Positions 16,543-26,042 of a stretch of 64,000 nucleotides of DNA are shown here, piece by piece. Source of the DNA: Streptomyces sp. DH-12 (lineage in GTDB: Bacteria; Actinomycetota; Actinomycetes; Streptomycetales; Streptomycetaceae); NCBI RefSeq assembly GCF_002899455.1, contig NZ_PPFB01000001.1, forward strand, positions 7,138,501 through 7,202,500. Reading direction: 5' to 3'. The position numbers and the translations under genes were made by a program. The notes under the pieces were generated by a model, which had not been told where the DNA came from, did no database searches, and saw nothing but the letters and a program-made list of their open reading frames with translations. The stretch's first letter is position 1; the number at the start of each line of letters is the position of its first letter.

Positions 16543-17447
16543 TCACTGCTGCTCGTCGTCGGGCTTCGGTCTTTGCGGCTCGTAGGCGCAGGCGAGGGCG
16601 GTGTCCAGAAGATGGCGGAGCTGGGCCGGTGTCGAGGCGACGGCGGTGGCGACGAGGGCCTGGGGAGCGGCGAGGGGGGTCAGTACGGCGTGGCCCTCGG
16701 CCGGGTCGTCGCCGATGACGTGCGGGGCGCGGGGAGTGCGCAGCTCTGGGTCGACGAGGAGGAGTTGTCCGGTGGCGCGGTGGGGTCCCAGGACCGCGGG
16801 GCCGTCCCATGCCGGTGCCGGGCAGCCGTAGGCGGTGTCCTGGTCGAGGAGCGGCCGCCCGCCGCGGCGGACGGTGAGGCGGGTGGTGAGGTGGCCCGGC
16901 TCCTCGCCGGAGCGGCCCAGGAGCTGTTCCTCTCGCATGAGCAGACGGGAGGTGGCAGCGAGGTCGATGGTGAACGTCTGGTGCAGGATGCTGCCCTGGG
17001 TGCTGATCAAGGGTTCCGGCAGCCAGTGCAGACTCGCGTGGTCGCCCGCCTGGAGTCTCACGTCGTAGGTGGCCGGTGCGGTGGTGGGGCCGCGCAGAGC
17101 GATGGTGGCGGCTGCGCCGGTCACTTCCAGCCGGGCGCGTGTTCCGGCGGTGATGTCGAGGGCGAGCCGGTCTCCGCCGAGCGGTGCGCTCATCGCGCCG
17201 ATCACGCGGACGCGTGCCTGTTCTCCGCGGGCTCGTAACCGGCGGAGGTGGAAAGGACCGTCGCTGTGCAGGAGGGGCACCGTGGTGGTGCGGCCGTTGT
17301 GGGCGGCCTGGATCCGGGCGGCGGCGACGACGCCCGACGGGTGCGCCGGGGCGGACGCGGTGGAGCGCGGGCCGTGCGGTGGACCGTTGGTCCGCCACGG
17401 CTCGTCGGCCGGTGGGAGCGCGGTCGGCGCCTGGGGCGCGGCGGCGT

Positions 17448-17451
<4 letters not shown>
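16543..17451 (-). CDS. ureD: urease accessory protein UreD/UreH
   Basis: A 302-residue protein starting at a GTG that overlaps the ureG stop (GTGA). Features of UreD: VVAAARIQAAHNGRTTTVPLLHSDGPFHL, RARLEVTGAAATI, ASLHWLPEPLISTQGSILHQTFTIDL and LMREEQLLGRSGEEPGHLTTRLTV. UreD acts as the scaffold on which the UreF-UreG complex loads nickel onto urease apoprotein. Last gene of the operon. Length is normal for the family. Confidence 0.88.
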
Positions 17452-18146
<695 letters not shown>

Positions 18147-18176
18147 AGGGATGCTCCAGGTGACGGTCAGGGCTGG

Positions 18177-18851
18177 TCAGGAGGCGAAGAGCCGGACGGT
18201 CCAGGCGGCGTGCTGCTCACCGGTGATGTCCAGCAGGGGAGCGGACGCGGCGGGCAGGACGGCGACCCCCTCCGTCGCCACCCGCTCCGCCGCGCCGGCC
18301 GCCGCGTCGGCGACGGTGTCGAGTTCGGCGGCGAGCCGTGCCAGGACGGCGGTGGCGTTGAACGGGTCCAGGCTCAGCAGGCGCACTGCGGCGGTCGCCG
18401 GACCGCCCACGCTCTCGTAGGCGGCGGCCTGGGCGGCGTCGAGTGGGGTGAGCCCGGCGGCGCGGGCGGTGACGCCGAGCACGACCGGCTGGTGGGCGCC
18501 CCGGGGCCGGTGACGGGCGAGGTGGTCGAGGTCGGCGCTGGGCCAGGTGGCCCGGGCCGCGCGCATCAGTTGCCGGCCCAGGCGGCGTGCGACGTGGCGC
18601 AGCGCCGGTACGGGGGTGCGGGCGTCGGCGGCTTCGTCCAGGGCGAGGGCGTCGTAGCCGTCGGCGGCGGCCGCAGCGAGGCCGGCCGCGACCAGTCCCG
18701 CGGTGTGCAGCCGCCCCCGGCAGAACGCCTCCAGGCTCGCGGTGTCGTGGACCCGGCCGGAGGCGACGGCGGCCTCCATCCCGCCGGAATGGGCGTGCCC
18801 GCCGGCGGGGAAACGGCCGTCGGCCAGGACGAGCAGGCACGTACGACTCAT
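18177..18851 (-). CDS. ureF: urease accessory protein UreF
   Basis: A 224-residue all-helical protein starting MSRTCLLVLADGRFPAGGHAHSGGMEAAV, where the DGRFPxGGxAHSGGxE signature marks UreF. Later LEAFCRGRLHTAGLVAAGLAAAA and GAHQPVVLGVTARAAGLTPLDAAQAAAYESVGGPATAAVRLL match the family. UreF regulates UreG GTPase activity in the activation complex. The ATG at 18851 is preferred over an upstream in-frame start because homology begins there. It lies 94 bp after ureC. Confidence 0.88.
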   Translation of the reverse strand: MSRTCLLVLADGRFPAGGHAHSGGMEAAVASGRVHDTASLEAFCRGRLHTAGLVAAGLAAAAADGYDALALDEAADARTPVPALRHVARRLGRQLMRAARATWPSADLDHLARHRPRGAHQPVVLGVTARAAGLTPLDAAQAAAYESVGGPATAAVRLLSLDPFNATAVLARLAAELDTVADAAAGAAERVATEGVAVLPAASAPLLDITGEQHAAWTVRLFAS

Positions 18852-18945
18852 GGGGGAAGGAACAACCTTTCGCAGGGAGAAGCCGGGCCCGGCACCGCAC
18901 GGGCACGCCACGACCCGGCCGAGAGCCGGAACAGCCGACCGAGGG

Positions 18946-20784
18946 TCAGAACAGGAAGTACCGCTGCGCCAGGGGAAGCTCGGTGGCGTAGTTCCGTCCG
19001 ACTTCCTGCCCGTCGACCGTGGTGCGTACGTCGGAGGTGGTGGCGCCGCCGATGGTGACGTCGAAGGTGTCGGGGTCGATGCGAATCTCCGGGACGCCGT
19101 TGTTGTGGATCATGTCGGCTTTGGTGATCCCCCGGGTGGACCGGATCGCGCGCAGGGGCTTGAGCAGCCCGATCCCGGAGAGTTCGCCGTCGAGGGCGGC
19201 CTCGGCGACGAAGTTGAGGGAGTTGGCGGCCGGGGCTCGGCCGTGGAAGCCCCAGACGGGGCGTGGGAGGTAGGGCTGCGGGGTGGGGATGGAGGCGTTG
19301 GCGTCGCCGATCTGGGCATAGGAGATCTGGCCGCCCTTGATGACCATGTGCGGCTTGACGCCGAAGAACTTCGGCTCCCACAGCACCAGGTCGGCGAGTT
19401 TGCCGGCCTCGACGGAGCCGACCTCGTGGTCGATGCCGTGGGTGATGGCCGGATTGATCGTGTACTTGGCGACGTAGCGGCGGGCACGGAAGTTGTCCGC
19501 GTGCGCGTCGTCCTCGCGCAGGGGGCCGTAGCGGGACTTCATGACGTGCGCCGTCTGCCAGGTCCGCATGATCATCTCGCCGATGCGGCCCATGGCCTGG
19601 GCGTCGGAGGACATCATCGAGATGGCGCCCATGTCGTGCAGCAGGTCCTCGGCGGCCATGGTGGAGGGCCGGATCCGGGAGTCGGCGAACGCCATGTCCG
19701 CCTCGACCTCCGGATTGAGGTGATGGCACACGATCATCATGTCGACGTGCTCCTTGACGGTGTTGACCGTGAAGGGCCGGGTCGGGTTCGTCGACGCGGG
19801 GAGCACGTTCGGTTTGCCGGCGAGGCTGATCATGTCGGGGGCGTGACCGCCGCCGGCGCCCTCGATGTGGAAGATGTGCAGGCTGCGGTACCTGCCCTTC
19901 TTGGCCTTGCGGTCCTTCTTGGTCGCGGCGTAGGTGCTCTGGACGAAACCGGCCTCGTTCAGCGAGTCGGCGTGCAGCGCGACCTGGACACCGGTCTCCT
20001 CGCACACCGTCAGCGCGGCGTCGATCACCGCCGGGGTGGCGCCCCAGTCCTCGTGGATCTTGAAGCCGAGGGCGCCGGCCGCGACCTGGTCGTGGAGCGC
20101 CTTGGCCGAGACGGTGCTGCCTTTGGCGAGCAGGCCGATGTTCACCGGGAAGGAGTCCAGCGCCTCGAAGGTCCGCTGGATGTGCCACTTGCCCGGCGTC
20201 ACGGTGGTGGCCGTGCTGCCCTCGGCCGGGCCGGTCCCGCCACCGATCAGTGTCGTCACGCCCGACGCGACCGCCTCGTGGATCTGGTTCGGGCAGAGGA
20301 AGTGCACGTGGGTGTCGACGCCGCCCGCGGTCAGGATGCGGCCCTTGCCGGAGATCACCTCCGTCTCGGGACCGACGACGAAATCCGCAGCGCGCGGGTC
20401 GTCGTTCGGCCGGGGCGTCATGGTCTCCGGGTTGTACGCCTTGCCGATGGCGTGGATGCGGCCGTCGCGCAGTCCGACATCGGCTTTGACGACGCCCCAG
20501 TGATCCAGGATCAGCGCACCGGTGATCACGGTGTCCACCGGTTCGCGGGAGTCGTCGCGGGGGATGTGCGACTGGCCCATCGACTCACGGATCACCTTGC
20601 CGCCGCCGAAGACCATCTCGTCACCGCTGCGCCCCGGACCACCGCACCAGTCCGCGTCGACGCGCAGGACGAGATTGGTGTCGGCGAGCCGGATCCGGTC
20701 GCCGGTGGTCGGGCCGTACAGGTCGGCGTAGCGGGAACGCGGCAGCGGGTCCCAGGGCTTGTTCTTCTCAGTCCTGTCCGGCAT
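18946..20784 (-). CDS. ureC: urease alpha subunit
   Basis: A 612-residue catalytic subunit. All metal and active-site residues are visible: VDTHVHF (two Ni-ligand His), GFKIHEDWGATP with the carbamylated Lys, VALHADSLNE, GAGGGHAPD (His ligands), MIVCHHLNPE with the flap Cys-His, and SSDAQAMGR (Asp ligand). The C-terminus is PLAQRYFLF as usual. It is longer than the common 567-573 residues because of an N-terminal extension and a Lys-rich insert (TKKDRKAKKGRYRS) just before the HIFHIEGAGG segment. The ATG overlaps ureAB by 17 bp, with AGGAG upstream. Hydrolyses urea to ammonia and carbamate in the cytoplasm. Confidence 0.95.
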   Translation of the reverse strand: MPDRTEKNKPWDPLPRSRYADLYGPTTGDRIRLADTNLVLRVDADWCGGPGRSGDEMVFGGGKVIRESMGQSHIPRDDSREPVDTVITGALILDHWGVVKADVGLRDGRIHAIGKAYNPETMTPRPNDDPRAADFVVGPETEVISGKGRILTAGGVDTHVHFLCPNQIHEAVASGVTTLIGGGTGPAEGSTATTVTPGKWHIQRTFEALDSFPVNIGLLAKGSTVSAKALHDQVAAGALGFKIHEDWGATPAVIDAALTVCEETGVQVALHADSLNEAGFVQSTYAATKKDRKAKKGRYRSLHIFHIEGAGGGHAPDMISLAGKPNVLPASTNPTRPFTVNTVKEHVDMMIVCHHLNPEVEADMAFADSRIRPSTMAAEDLLHDMGAISMMSSDAQAMGRIGEMIMRTWQTAHVMKSRYGPLREDDAHADNFRARRYVAKYTINPAITHGIDHEVGSVEAGKLADLVLWEPKFFGVKPHMVIKGGQISYAQIGDANASIPTPQPYLPRPVWGFHGRAPAANSLNFVAEAALDGELSGIGLLKPLRAIRSTRGITKADMIHNNGVPEIRIDPDTFDVTIGGATTSDVRTTVDGQEVGRNYATELPLAQRYFLF

Positions 20785-21430
20785 CGAGGTGCTTCTCCTC
20801 TTCGCTCTTGTCGGCCTGGAGCCCGTGGACGATCCGCTCACCGGCGATCGGCACGAGCATCACGGTGCGCCTGTCGCCGGGCTCGAACCGTTCGGACGTG
20901 CCGGACGGGATGTGCAGCCGCATTCCGTGGGCCGCCTCACGGCGGAACTTGAGTCCCTTGTTGGCCTCGGCGAAGTGGAAGTGGGATCCCACCTGGACCG
21001 GACGGTCCTTGGGGTTGCGCACCACCAGCGGCACGGGCGTCGCACCGTCGTTGAAGGCCACCCGGTGCTCGTCCTCGTCCGGCAGCAACTCCTGCTTGCC
21101 CGGATGGACGTCCACCGTGGTGGACGCCTCGTCGAACGGATCACTGATGGTCACCAGCTTCGTCCCGTCCGGGAACGTCGCCTCGACCTGGACGTTGTCG
21201 ACCATCTCCGGCACACCGTCCATGACCTCGCTGCGCCGCAGCACATGCCGCCCGGACTCCATCACCGCATCGACCGTCGCCCCGGCCCGTGCCTCCTCGT
21301 AGACATGCGCCGTCAACAGCGCCATGACTTCGGGATAGTTCAACGGCAGACCGCGCTCACGCCGCCGCTGGGCGACGTCGGCCGCCACGTGGACCATCAG
21401 ACGCTCCTGCTCATGCGGGGTCAGGTGCAC
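20768..21430 (-). CDS. ureAB: fused urease gamma-beta subunit
   Basis: A 220-residue fusion. Residues 1-100 are the gamma subunit (HLTPHEQERLMVHVAADVAQ, LNYPEVMALLTAHVYEEARAG, DGVPEMVDNVQVEATFPDG). Residues about 110-208 are the beta subunit (VPLVVRNPKDRPVQVGSHFHFAEANKGLKFRREAAHGMRLHIPSGTSERFEPGDRRTV). The GTG at 21430 follows GGAGAGGGGGA. First gene of the operon ureAB-C-F-G-D. Fusion of gamma and beta is known in several bacteria including streptomycetes. No nickel transporter or regulator lies next to it. Confidence 0.93.
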   Translation of the reverse strand: MHLTPHEQERLMVHVAADVAQRRRERGLPLNYPEVMALLTAHVYEEARAGATVDAVMESGRHVLRRSEVMDGVPEMVDNVQVEATFPDGTKLVTISDPFDEASTTVDVHPGKQELLPDEDEHRVAFNDGATPVPLVVRNPKDRPVQVGSHFHFAEANKGLKFRREAAHGMRLHIPSGTSERFEPGDRRTVMLVPIAGERIVHGLQADKSEEEKHLDAGQD

Positions 21431-21689
21431 GCTGTTCCCCCTCTCCTGTTCGTCGCTCCACCCACGCGGCAGGCACCACGGGCGGAAGGAAGATGCCGCC
21501 CGCCGTACCTGCCACAGACAGATCCTGGAAGAGCGGAGAACCCATGGGCAGGGAAAACGCCAGGTCAAACCTGATGGAGTGAACCGGGAGCACAGAGCGC
21601 GTACGGGGCGCGACGCCCCCCCCCGCCTCACGCTGCGAACGGCCGACGCGCCCGCGGATGCCCACCCCGTCCCGCAGCGAGCAGCTCCA

Positions 21690-22020
21690 GGCCGGACGAG
21701 ATCCGCGCCGACAAGGCCCACGGCTCCCACACCCGTCGCTCCTACCTGCGCAGACGCCGGAACGGCTGCACTATCCCGGAGAAGGCCGGCCGGGTCCGCA
21801 ACCGCACCAGGCGCGGCTCCCGAAGCGGGCGACCACCGAAGTCCGACAAGAACGACCACAAAGAACGCCGTGCCGTGGAGCGCGGCACCAACCGGCTGAA
21901 ACGCCACCGGGCGGTGGCCACGCGATACGACGAGCTCGCGGTCCGCCACGAGGCGACCGTGCTGGTCGCGGTCCTCAACGAGTGACTGTGACCAGCACGT
22001 TCACAACAGACCCTGGCCCG
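21690..22020 (+). mobile_element. IS5-type transposase, 3'-end relic
   Basis: The plus strand from about 21690 reads DEIRADKAHGSHTRRSYLRRRRNGCTIPEKAGRVRNRTRRGSRSGRPPKSD, then ERRAVERGTNRLKRHRAVATRYDELAVRHEATVLVAVLNE and a stop at 21985. This is the C-terminal third of an IS5-family transposase. It carries the second Asp (RADKA) and the Glu region (AVERGTNRLKRHRAVATR). The N-terminal two thirds are missing. The last about 60 bases, ending TGTGACCAGCACGTTC, recur at 23376-23437. Confidence 0.75.
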
Positions 22021-22036
22021 CCTTTTCTTCCAGCCC

Positions 22037-22375
22037 TCAAGTGGCCGGCCGCTCGCGACCCCAGGCGGCCAGCGGCTGGAGCGCGTCGTTGAGGCGTATG
22101 CCGTCCTCGGTCAGCGAGTACTCGACGCGGGGCGGCACCTCGTCGTAGGAGACGCGGCGCACGACGCCGTCCGCTTCGAGCTCCCGCAGGTGAGAGGCCA
22201 GCACCTTCTCGGTGATGCCGGGAAGCAGCCGGCGCAGCTCGCCGAAGCGGCGGTAGGGGTGCTCGTGCAGTGCCCAGAGGATCAGCACCTTCCACTTGCC
22301 GCCGATCACCTCCATCGCGGTGTCGATCCCGCAGATGTGTCCGTCTGGTGTGCCCGGCCGGTTCAGCGTCGCCAT
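22037..22375 (-). CDS. HxlR-family transcriptional regulator
   Basis: A 112-residue winged-helix protein. CGIDTAMEVIGGKWKVLILWAL is the HxlR opening with one N-terminal Cys; RRFGELRRLLPGITEKVLASHLRELEADGVVRRVSYDEVPPRVEYSLTEDG is the HTH and wing. The ATG at 22375 follows GAGGGGTGGG; an in-frame start 8 codons upstream is less likely. It is divergent from an imine-reductase-type gene with a 96-bp gap holding a near-palindrome, a usual HxlR regulator-target arrangement. The lone Cys may sense electrophiles or oxidants, as in other HxlR members. Confidence 0.88.
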   Translation of the reverse strand: MATLNRPGTPDGHICGIDTAMEVIGGKWKVLILWALHEHPYRRFGELRRLLPGITEKVLASHLRELEADGVVRRVSYDEVPPRVEYSLTEDGIRLNDALQPLAAWGRERPAT

Positions 22376-22424
22376 GTCCCACCCCTCTGACGTGCTCACT
22401 CACCCCGGGGCAACCACCCACTCC

Positions 22425-22438
22425 CAAGTGCGTACTTG
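22425..22438. promoter_or_regulatory. candidate HxlR operator
   Basis: CAAGTGCGTACTTG is an inverted repeat (arms CAAGT/ACTTG, centre GCGT) in the gap between the HxlR gene and the divergent reductase gene. HxlR proteins commonly bind short palindromes of the AAGTA/TACTT kind. Assignment is by position and symmetry only. Confidence 0.45.
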
Positions 22439-22471
22439 ATCACTCCCGGGCTGGTGACCAGCCTAATCGAC

Positions 22472-23353
22472 ATGGCACACACCACTGTTGAGAAAACTCC
22501 CGTCACGCTGCTGGGCCTTGGCGCGATGGGCACCGCGCTGGCCCGTACCTGGCTTGCCGCCGGCCACCCGCTCACCATCTGGAACCGCACCCCGGCCCGC
22601 GCCGCGGCACTCACCGCCGAGGGGGCCTCGGTCGCGGACACCGCCGCCGAGGCGGTCGCAGCGAACCCCCTGGTCATCGTTTGCCTGCTGGACGACGCCT
22701 CGGTCGAGGAGGCGCTGGCCGGCGCCGACCTGGCCGGCCGGGACCTGGTCAACCTGACCACCGGCACCCCCGCCCAGGCCCGCGCCCGCGCCGAGTGGGC
22801 CCGCGAGCGCGGCGCCCGCTACCTGGACGGCGGGATCATGGCCGTCCCTCCGATGATCGGCGTCCCGGAGGCCGGCGGCTACGTCTTCTACAGCGGCTCG
22901 CGGGAGCTGTTCGAGCGGCACCGGAAGACGTTGGCCGTCCCGGTCGGCACCACCTACGTCGGCGAGGACGCGGGTTTCGCGGCCCTCTACGACGTAGCCC
23001 TGCTCAGCGCCATGTACGGGATGTTCGCCGGTGTCGCGCACGCCTTCGCCCTGATCCGCAAGGAGGACATCGACCCCGCGTCGCTCGCCCCGCTGCTCGC
23101 CGACTGGCTCGTCGCGATGGCCCCGGCGGTTCACCAGACTGCCGACCAGCTGCGGAGCGGCGACTACACCAAGGGTGTCGTCTCCAGTCTCGCCATGCAG
23201 GTGGCCGGCACGCCGACCTTCCTGAACACCGCCGAGCAGCAGGGTGTCAGCCCGGAACTGCTCAGCCCCTACTTCGAGCTGATGCGCCGCCGTCTGGCCG
23301 AGGGCAGCGGCGAGGAGGACCTGACGGGCGTGGTCGACCTGCTGGTGCGCTGA
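22472..23353 (+). CDS. imine-reductase-like NAD(P)-dependent oxidoreductase
   Basis: A 293-residue protein of the beta-hydroxyacid dehydrogenase/imine reductase superfamily. The dinucleotide motif VTLLGLGAMGTALARTWLAAG is followed by WNRTPARAAAL, where the Arg suggests NADPH preference. A central DLVNLTTGTP segment and YLDGGIMAVPPMIG follow, then the interdomain helix FAALYDVALLSAMYGMFAGVAHAFAL with Asp at the position of the imine-reductase proton donor, and a helical C-terminal domain for dimerisation. The classical hydroxyacid-dehydrogenase Lys is absent, favouring an imine reductase-type role. Divergent from the HxlR gene, probably repressed or activated by it. Confidence 0.85.
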   Translation: MAHTTVEKTPVTLLGLGAMGTALARTWLAAGHPLTIWNRTPARAAALTAEGASVADTAAEAVAANPLVIVCLLDDASVEEALAGADLAGRDLVNLTTGTPAQARARAEWARERGARYLDGGIMAVPPMIGVPEAGGYVFYSGSRELFERHRKTLAVPVGTTYVGEDAGFAALYDVALLSAMYGMFAGVAHAFALIRKEDIDPASLAPLLADWLVAMAPAVHQTADQLRSGDYTKGVVSSLAMQVAGTPTFLNTAEQQGVSPELLSPYFELMRRRLAEGSGEEDLTGVVDLLVR

Positions 23354-23375
23354 CCGGTCACCTGTCGCCCCGGGG

Positions 23376-23437
23376 ACGACCGTGCTGGTCACCGTCCTCG
23401 ACGAGACGCTGTGACCAGCATTTCCACCACACGCTCT
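23376..23437 (+). mobile_element. short IS5-type end, second copy
   Basis: CCGTGCTGGTCACCGTCCTC and the following TGTGACCAGCATTTCC repeat, with few changes, the end of the relic at 21955-22019. The encoded tail VLVTVLDETL followed by a stop corresponds to VLVAVLNE in the first copy. The two copies are in the same orientation and bracket the HxlR/reductase pair. Confidence 0.6.
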
Positions 23438-23765
23438 GGTTGGTCTCGTGCTCGTGGGGCGGAATGTCTCCGACGGCGGTACGGAGACGCCGGTTGAGGA
23501 TCTCGTCGGTCCTCCGCAGCTCGGCGGTCTCGGCCGTCAGCCGCTTGATCTCCGCGGCCTCCTCCACGGTCACCCTGGGACGCCGGCCGGTGTCGGCCGG
23601 GGCCCTGCGGACCCAGGTCCGCACCGTCTCGGCGGCACCGGTGCCCAGCTTCGCGGCGACCGCTTTCAACGCGGCCCACCCGGTCGCGCAGTCGGGGCGG
23701 GTCCCCGCGACCATGCGCACCGCGCGCTCACGACGCTCGGCAGGGCAAGGGGAAGGACGGGCCAT
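23430..23765 (-). pseudogene. IS3-family OrfA, truncated
   Basis: From the ATG at 23765: MARPSPCPAERRERAVRMVAG, then WAALKAVAAKLGTGAAETVRTWVRRAP, the IS3 OrfA helix-turn-helix, and a leucine-zipper-like VEEAAEIKRLTAETAELRRTDEILNRRL. Beyond that the frame runs into the neighbouring IS5 end and stops. OrfB is missing completely. It cannot transpose on its own. Confidence 0.7.
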
Positions 23766-23820
23766 GAACTCGGTCTCCTCTCAGGGAACCGAGCTTCCGG
23801 CAGACCCGGGGCGCTTCGGA

Positions 23821-25017
23821 TCAGTGTGTGGTCATGGGCGTACCTGCCAGTGTCTTCTCCACGACGTCGGCCGCGGCCGCGGCTCCACCGGCTGCGCTGA
23901 TGTCCCGGCGGAGCCTGGTCACGGCGGTGGCGATCTGCGGGTCGTCCATGACCGTCTGGACCGCGTTGCGCAGGGTTTCGGCGGTGGCGTGGTCCCGCGG
24001 GAGGTGACGTCCGACGCCGAGTTCTTCGACCTGGCCGGCGTTGACCTTCTGCTCGGCCATCTGCGGCACCACGACGACGGGCACCCCCAGAGAGAAGGCT
24101 TCCATCAGGCTTCCCATACCTCCGTGCGTGACGAAGGCCGAGGCCGAGGCCAGAACGTCGAGCTGAGGCACGCTCGCGTGCACCTCGAACCCGTCTCCTG
24201 CCTTGCCGAGTCCGGTTGCCGCCACCTCGGCGCCCACGCTCATCACTACGTGCCAGCCCAGGCCGTCGAACGCCTCGATGCACGCCCGGTAGAACTCCGG
24301 GCGCCGGTTGAACTGGGAGCCCAACGACACGTACACCACCGGCTTGTCACTCTGCGGTCTGTGCCAGTGACCTTGGAAGGAACGCTCGGAGAGGGCGGGG
24401 CCCACCCAGTGCGCCTCGCCGGCCCGCACCGTTTCCGGCCGCCGCTGGAAGGAGCGGGGGAAGAAGGCGACGCTGCGCGGTGGGGCCAGGGTCAGGGAGT
24501 GGACGCCGCCGGGGACCCCGAAGTGCGCCAGCGCGCCTGAGAGTTCGGAGAAACCGGGGATCTGCGCGATGTCCGCGAGGCCGAAGAACTCCTGGACCAG
24601 TCCCTCGTAGGGGATGTGCGTCGATGCCAGCTGGACGGCCGGCACCTTCCAGCGTGCCGCCAGCAGCGGACCCGCCCACGCGTACACGTCGGCCAGTACC
24701 ACGTCCGGCACGTCGTCGGCGAACGCCTCCTCCAGTTGCGGCAGCGCCGTCACATTGACGCCCACGGCCAGGGTGACGCCCTCGGCCATGTCCTCGGGTG
24801 CCTCTCCTGCCGGGGGCGCGTCATAGAGCACGGGCGTCGCGCCCGCCGCGTGGACACCGTCGGCGAACTCCGCGGTCACCGCGTAGCTCACCCGGTGGCC
24901 GCGATCGACCAGTTCCCGTACGACGGCGAGGGTGGGGATCACATGACCGTGCATCGGCACGTTGAACACCGCCACGTGCCGCGCGCCCCCTTGACCGCCG
25001 GCCACGACGTCGTGCAT
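23821..25017 (-). CDS. macrolide-type (MGT/GT1) glycosyltransferase
   Basis: A 398-residue GT-B enzyme. The N-terminal acceptor domain has the MGT start HVAVFNVPMHGHVIPTLAVVRELVDRGHRVSYA with catalytic-type His in MHGH and the Asp pair DVVLADVYAW. The C-terminal donor domain shows KPVVYVSLGSQF and the nucleotide-sugar signature FVTHGGMGSLMEAFSLGVPVVVVPQMAEQKVNAGQVEELGVGRHL. Family members attach glucose to macrolides and other hydrophobic acceptors, often for self-resistance. The ATG at 25017 has GGAG 8 bases upstream. It stands alone, between an IS3 relic and non-coding DNA. Confidence 0.88.
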   Translation of the reverse strand: MHDVVAGGQGGARHVAVFNVPMHGHVIPTLAVVRELVDRGHRVSYAVTAEFADGVHAAGATPVLYDAPPAGEAPEDMAEGVTLAVGVNVTALPQLEEAFADDVPDVVLADVYAWAGPLLAARWKVPAVQLASTHIPYEGLVQEFFGLADIAQIPGFSELSGALAHFGVPGGVHSLTLAPPRSVAFFPRSFQRRPETVRAGEAHWVGPALSERSFQGHWHRPQSDKPVVYVSLGSQFNRRPEFYRACIEAFDGLGWHVVMSVGAEVAATGLGKAGDGFEVHASVPQLDVLASASAFVTHGGMGSLMEAFSLGVPVVVVPQMAEQKVNAGQVEELGVGRHLPRDHATAETLRNAVQTVMDDPQIATAVTRLRRDISAAGGAAAAADVVEKTLAGTPMTTH

Positions 25018-25566
25018 GCGCATCACTCCAGAGCCTGCTCTGCGGTACCCGTGCCGCGGAAAAATCCATGTGCCATCCCTTAACGCCACAGCCACACCGG
25101 TGGACACGCCACCGGACCGAAGCCGGCGTCTGGCCACGCCGTCACGCGTCCTCCTCGCCGCACCGCGGAAGGTCGGCCTGCCGGACAGGGATGACGCCGC
25201 GGTCGAGGGTCGCCACCGGCGCCGTGCTCTGCGCCGGACCGGGGCCGTTCGGCGTCGGTGGCCGGACGGTGTACGACTCGCGCCCTGGCGGTCCGGCCCG
25301 TTCCGTCTGGGCCGGCGGCATTTCCCGACTCCCGACCCACCGCCCCGGGCATCGCCTTGGTGCACGGCGATGCCCGGTCCCCTCGGCAGCTCCGCCGACC
25401 ATCCGCCGTCAACGGCTCGGACGGTGAAGCCCGATCGAAGTAGCCGATCAACTGCCTTGCCGATGTTTCACCGTGACCAAGCCCATCCCGATCAACCGCG
25501 GCGTCGTTACCCCTGGTGAACCGGTCGACACGGCCGGAATGGAGCACGGGAAGGAAGCAGGTGCAG
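25018..25566. other. gap without a recognisable gene
   Basis: About 550 bp upstream of both the glycosyltransferase (minus) and the small secreted protein (plus). No frame has recognisable content. It presumably holds both promoters; no clear -35/-10 pair stood out. Confidence 0.35.
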
Positions 25567-25944
25567 ATGAACGGCGCGCGGCGCATTGCGGTGGTCGCTT
25601 CGGTGGTGGGGATAATGTGGGCGGTGCCCGCGGGAATGGCCACGGCGCATGCCGGTGACAGCGACGCGGGACCGGGCGGGGTGCTGTCCAACCTGTCCGG
25701 CAGGAACTCCTCCGGCCACGCCAATCTCTGCGGGACGGGCAAGGTGGCTCTTTTCAAGGACCGCACCTGCGTGGCCGAGGACACCGGTAAGGGCGGCGGC
25801 GACCAGGCGGGGCCCAGCTGCGGGGTTCTGTCCAACCTGGTGTTCGCCCGCAACGCCTCGGGCCACAGCAACAACTGCGGCAACGAGACGGTCTCGGTGA
25901 TGAGCCGGACCACGTGCGTCACCGTGGACCGATCCGGCCGCTGA
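25567..25944 (+). CDS. small secreted protein with two Cys-containing repeats
   Basis: A 125-residue protein with GGAAGGAAG upstream of the ATG. Residues 1-29 are a Sec signal peptide (basic start, hydrophobic VAVVASVVGIMWAVPAG, cleavage near ATAHA). The mature part contains two copies of a unit: GVLSNLSGRNSSGHANLCGTGKVALFKDRTCV and GVLSNLVFARNASGHSNNCG with ETVSVMSRTTCV. Each unit has an SGHxNxCG turn and a terminal Thr-Cys-Val. Five cysteines in total, one (PSCG) outside the pattern. The composition recalls chaplin-like surface proteins but the chaplin signature is absent. Exported, function unknown. Confidence 0.7.
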   Translation: MNGARRIAVVASVVGIMWAVPAGMATAHAGDSDAGPGGVLSNLSGRNSSGHANLCGTGKVALFKDRTCVAEDTGKGGGDQAGPSCGVLSNLVFARNASGHSNNCGNETVSVMSRTTCVTVDRSGR

Positions 25945-26042
25945 CAGGGACTTCATCGGCGGGGCCGGGGAACCGTGGCACTGCCCACCGCCCCGATGCC
26001 CCGGCCCTTCCCGCCGAATGGTGAGAAAGCAGGAAGCACAAG

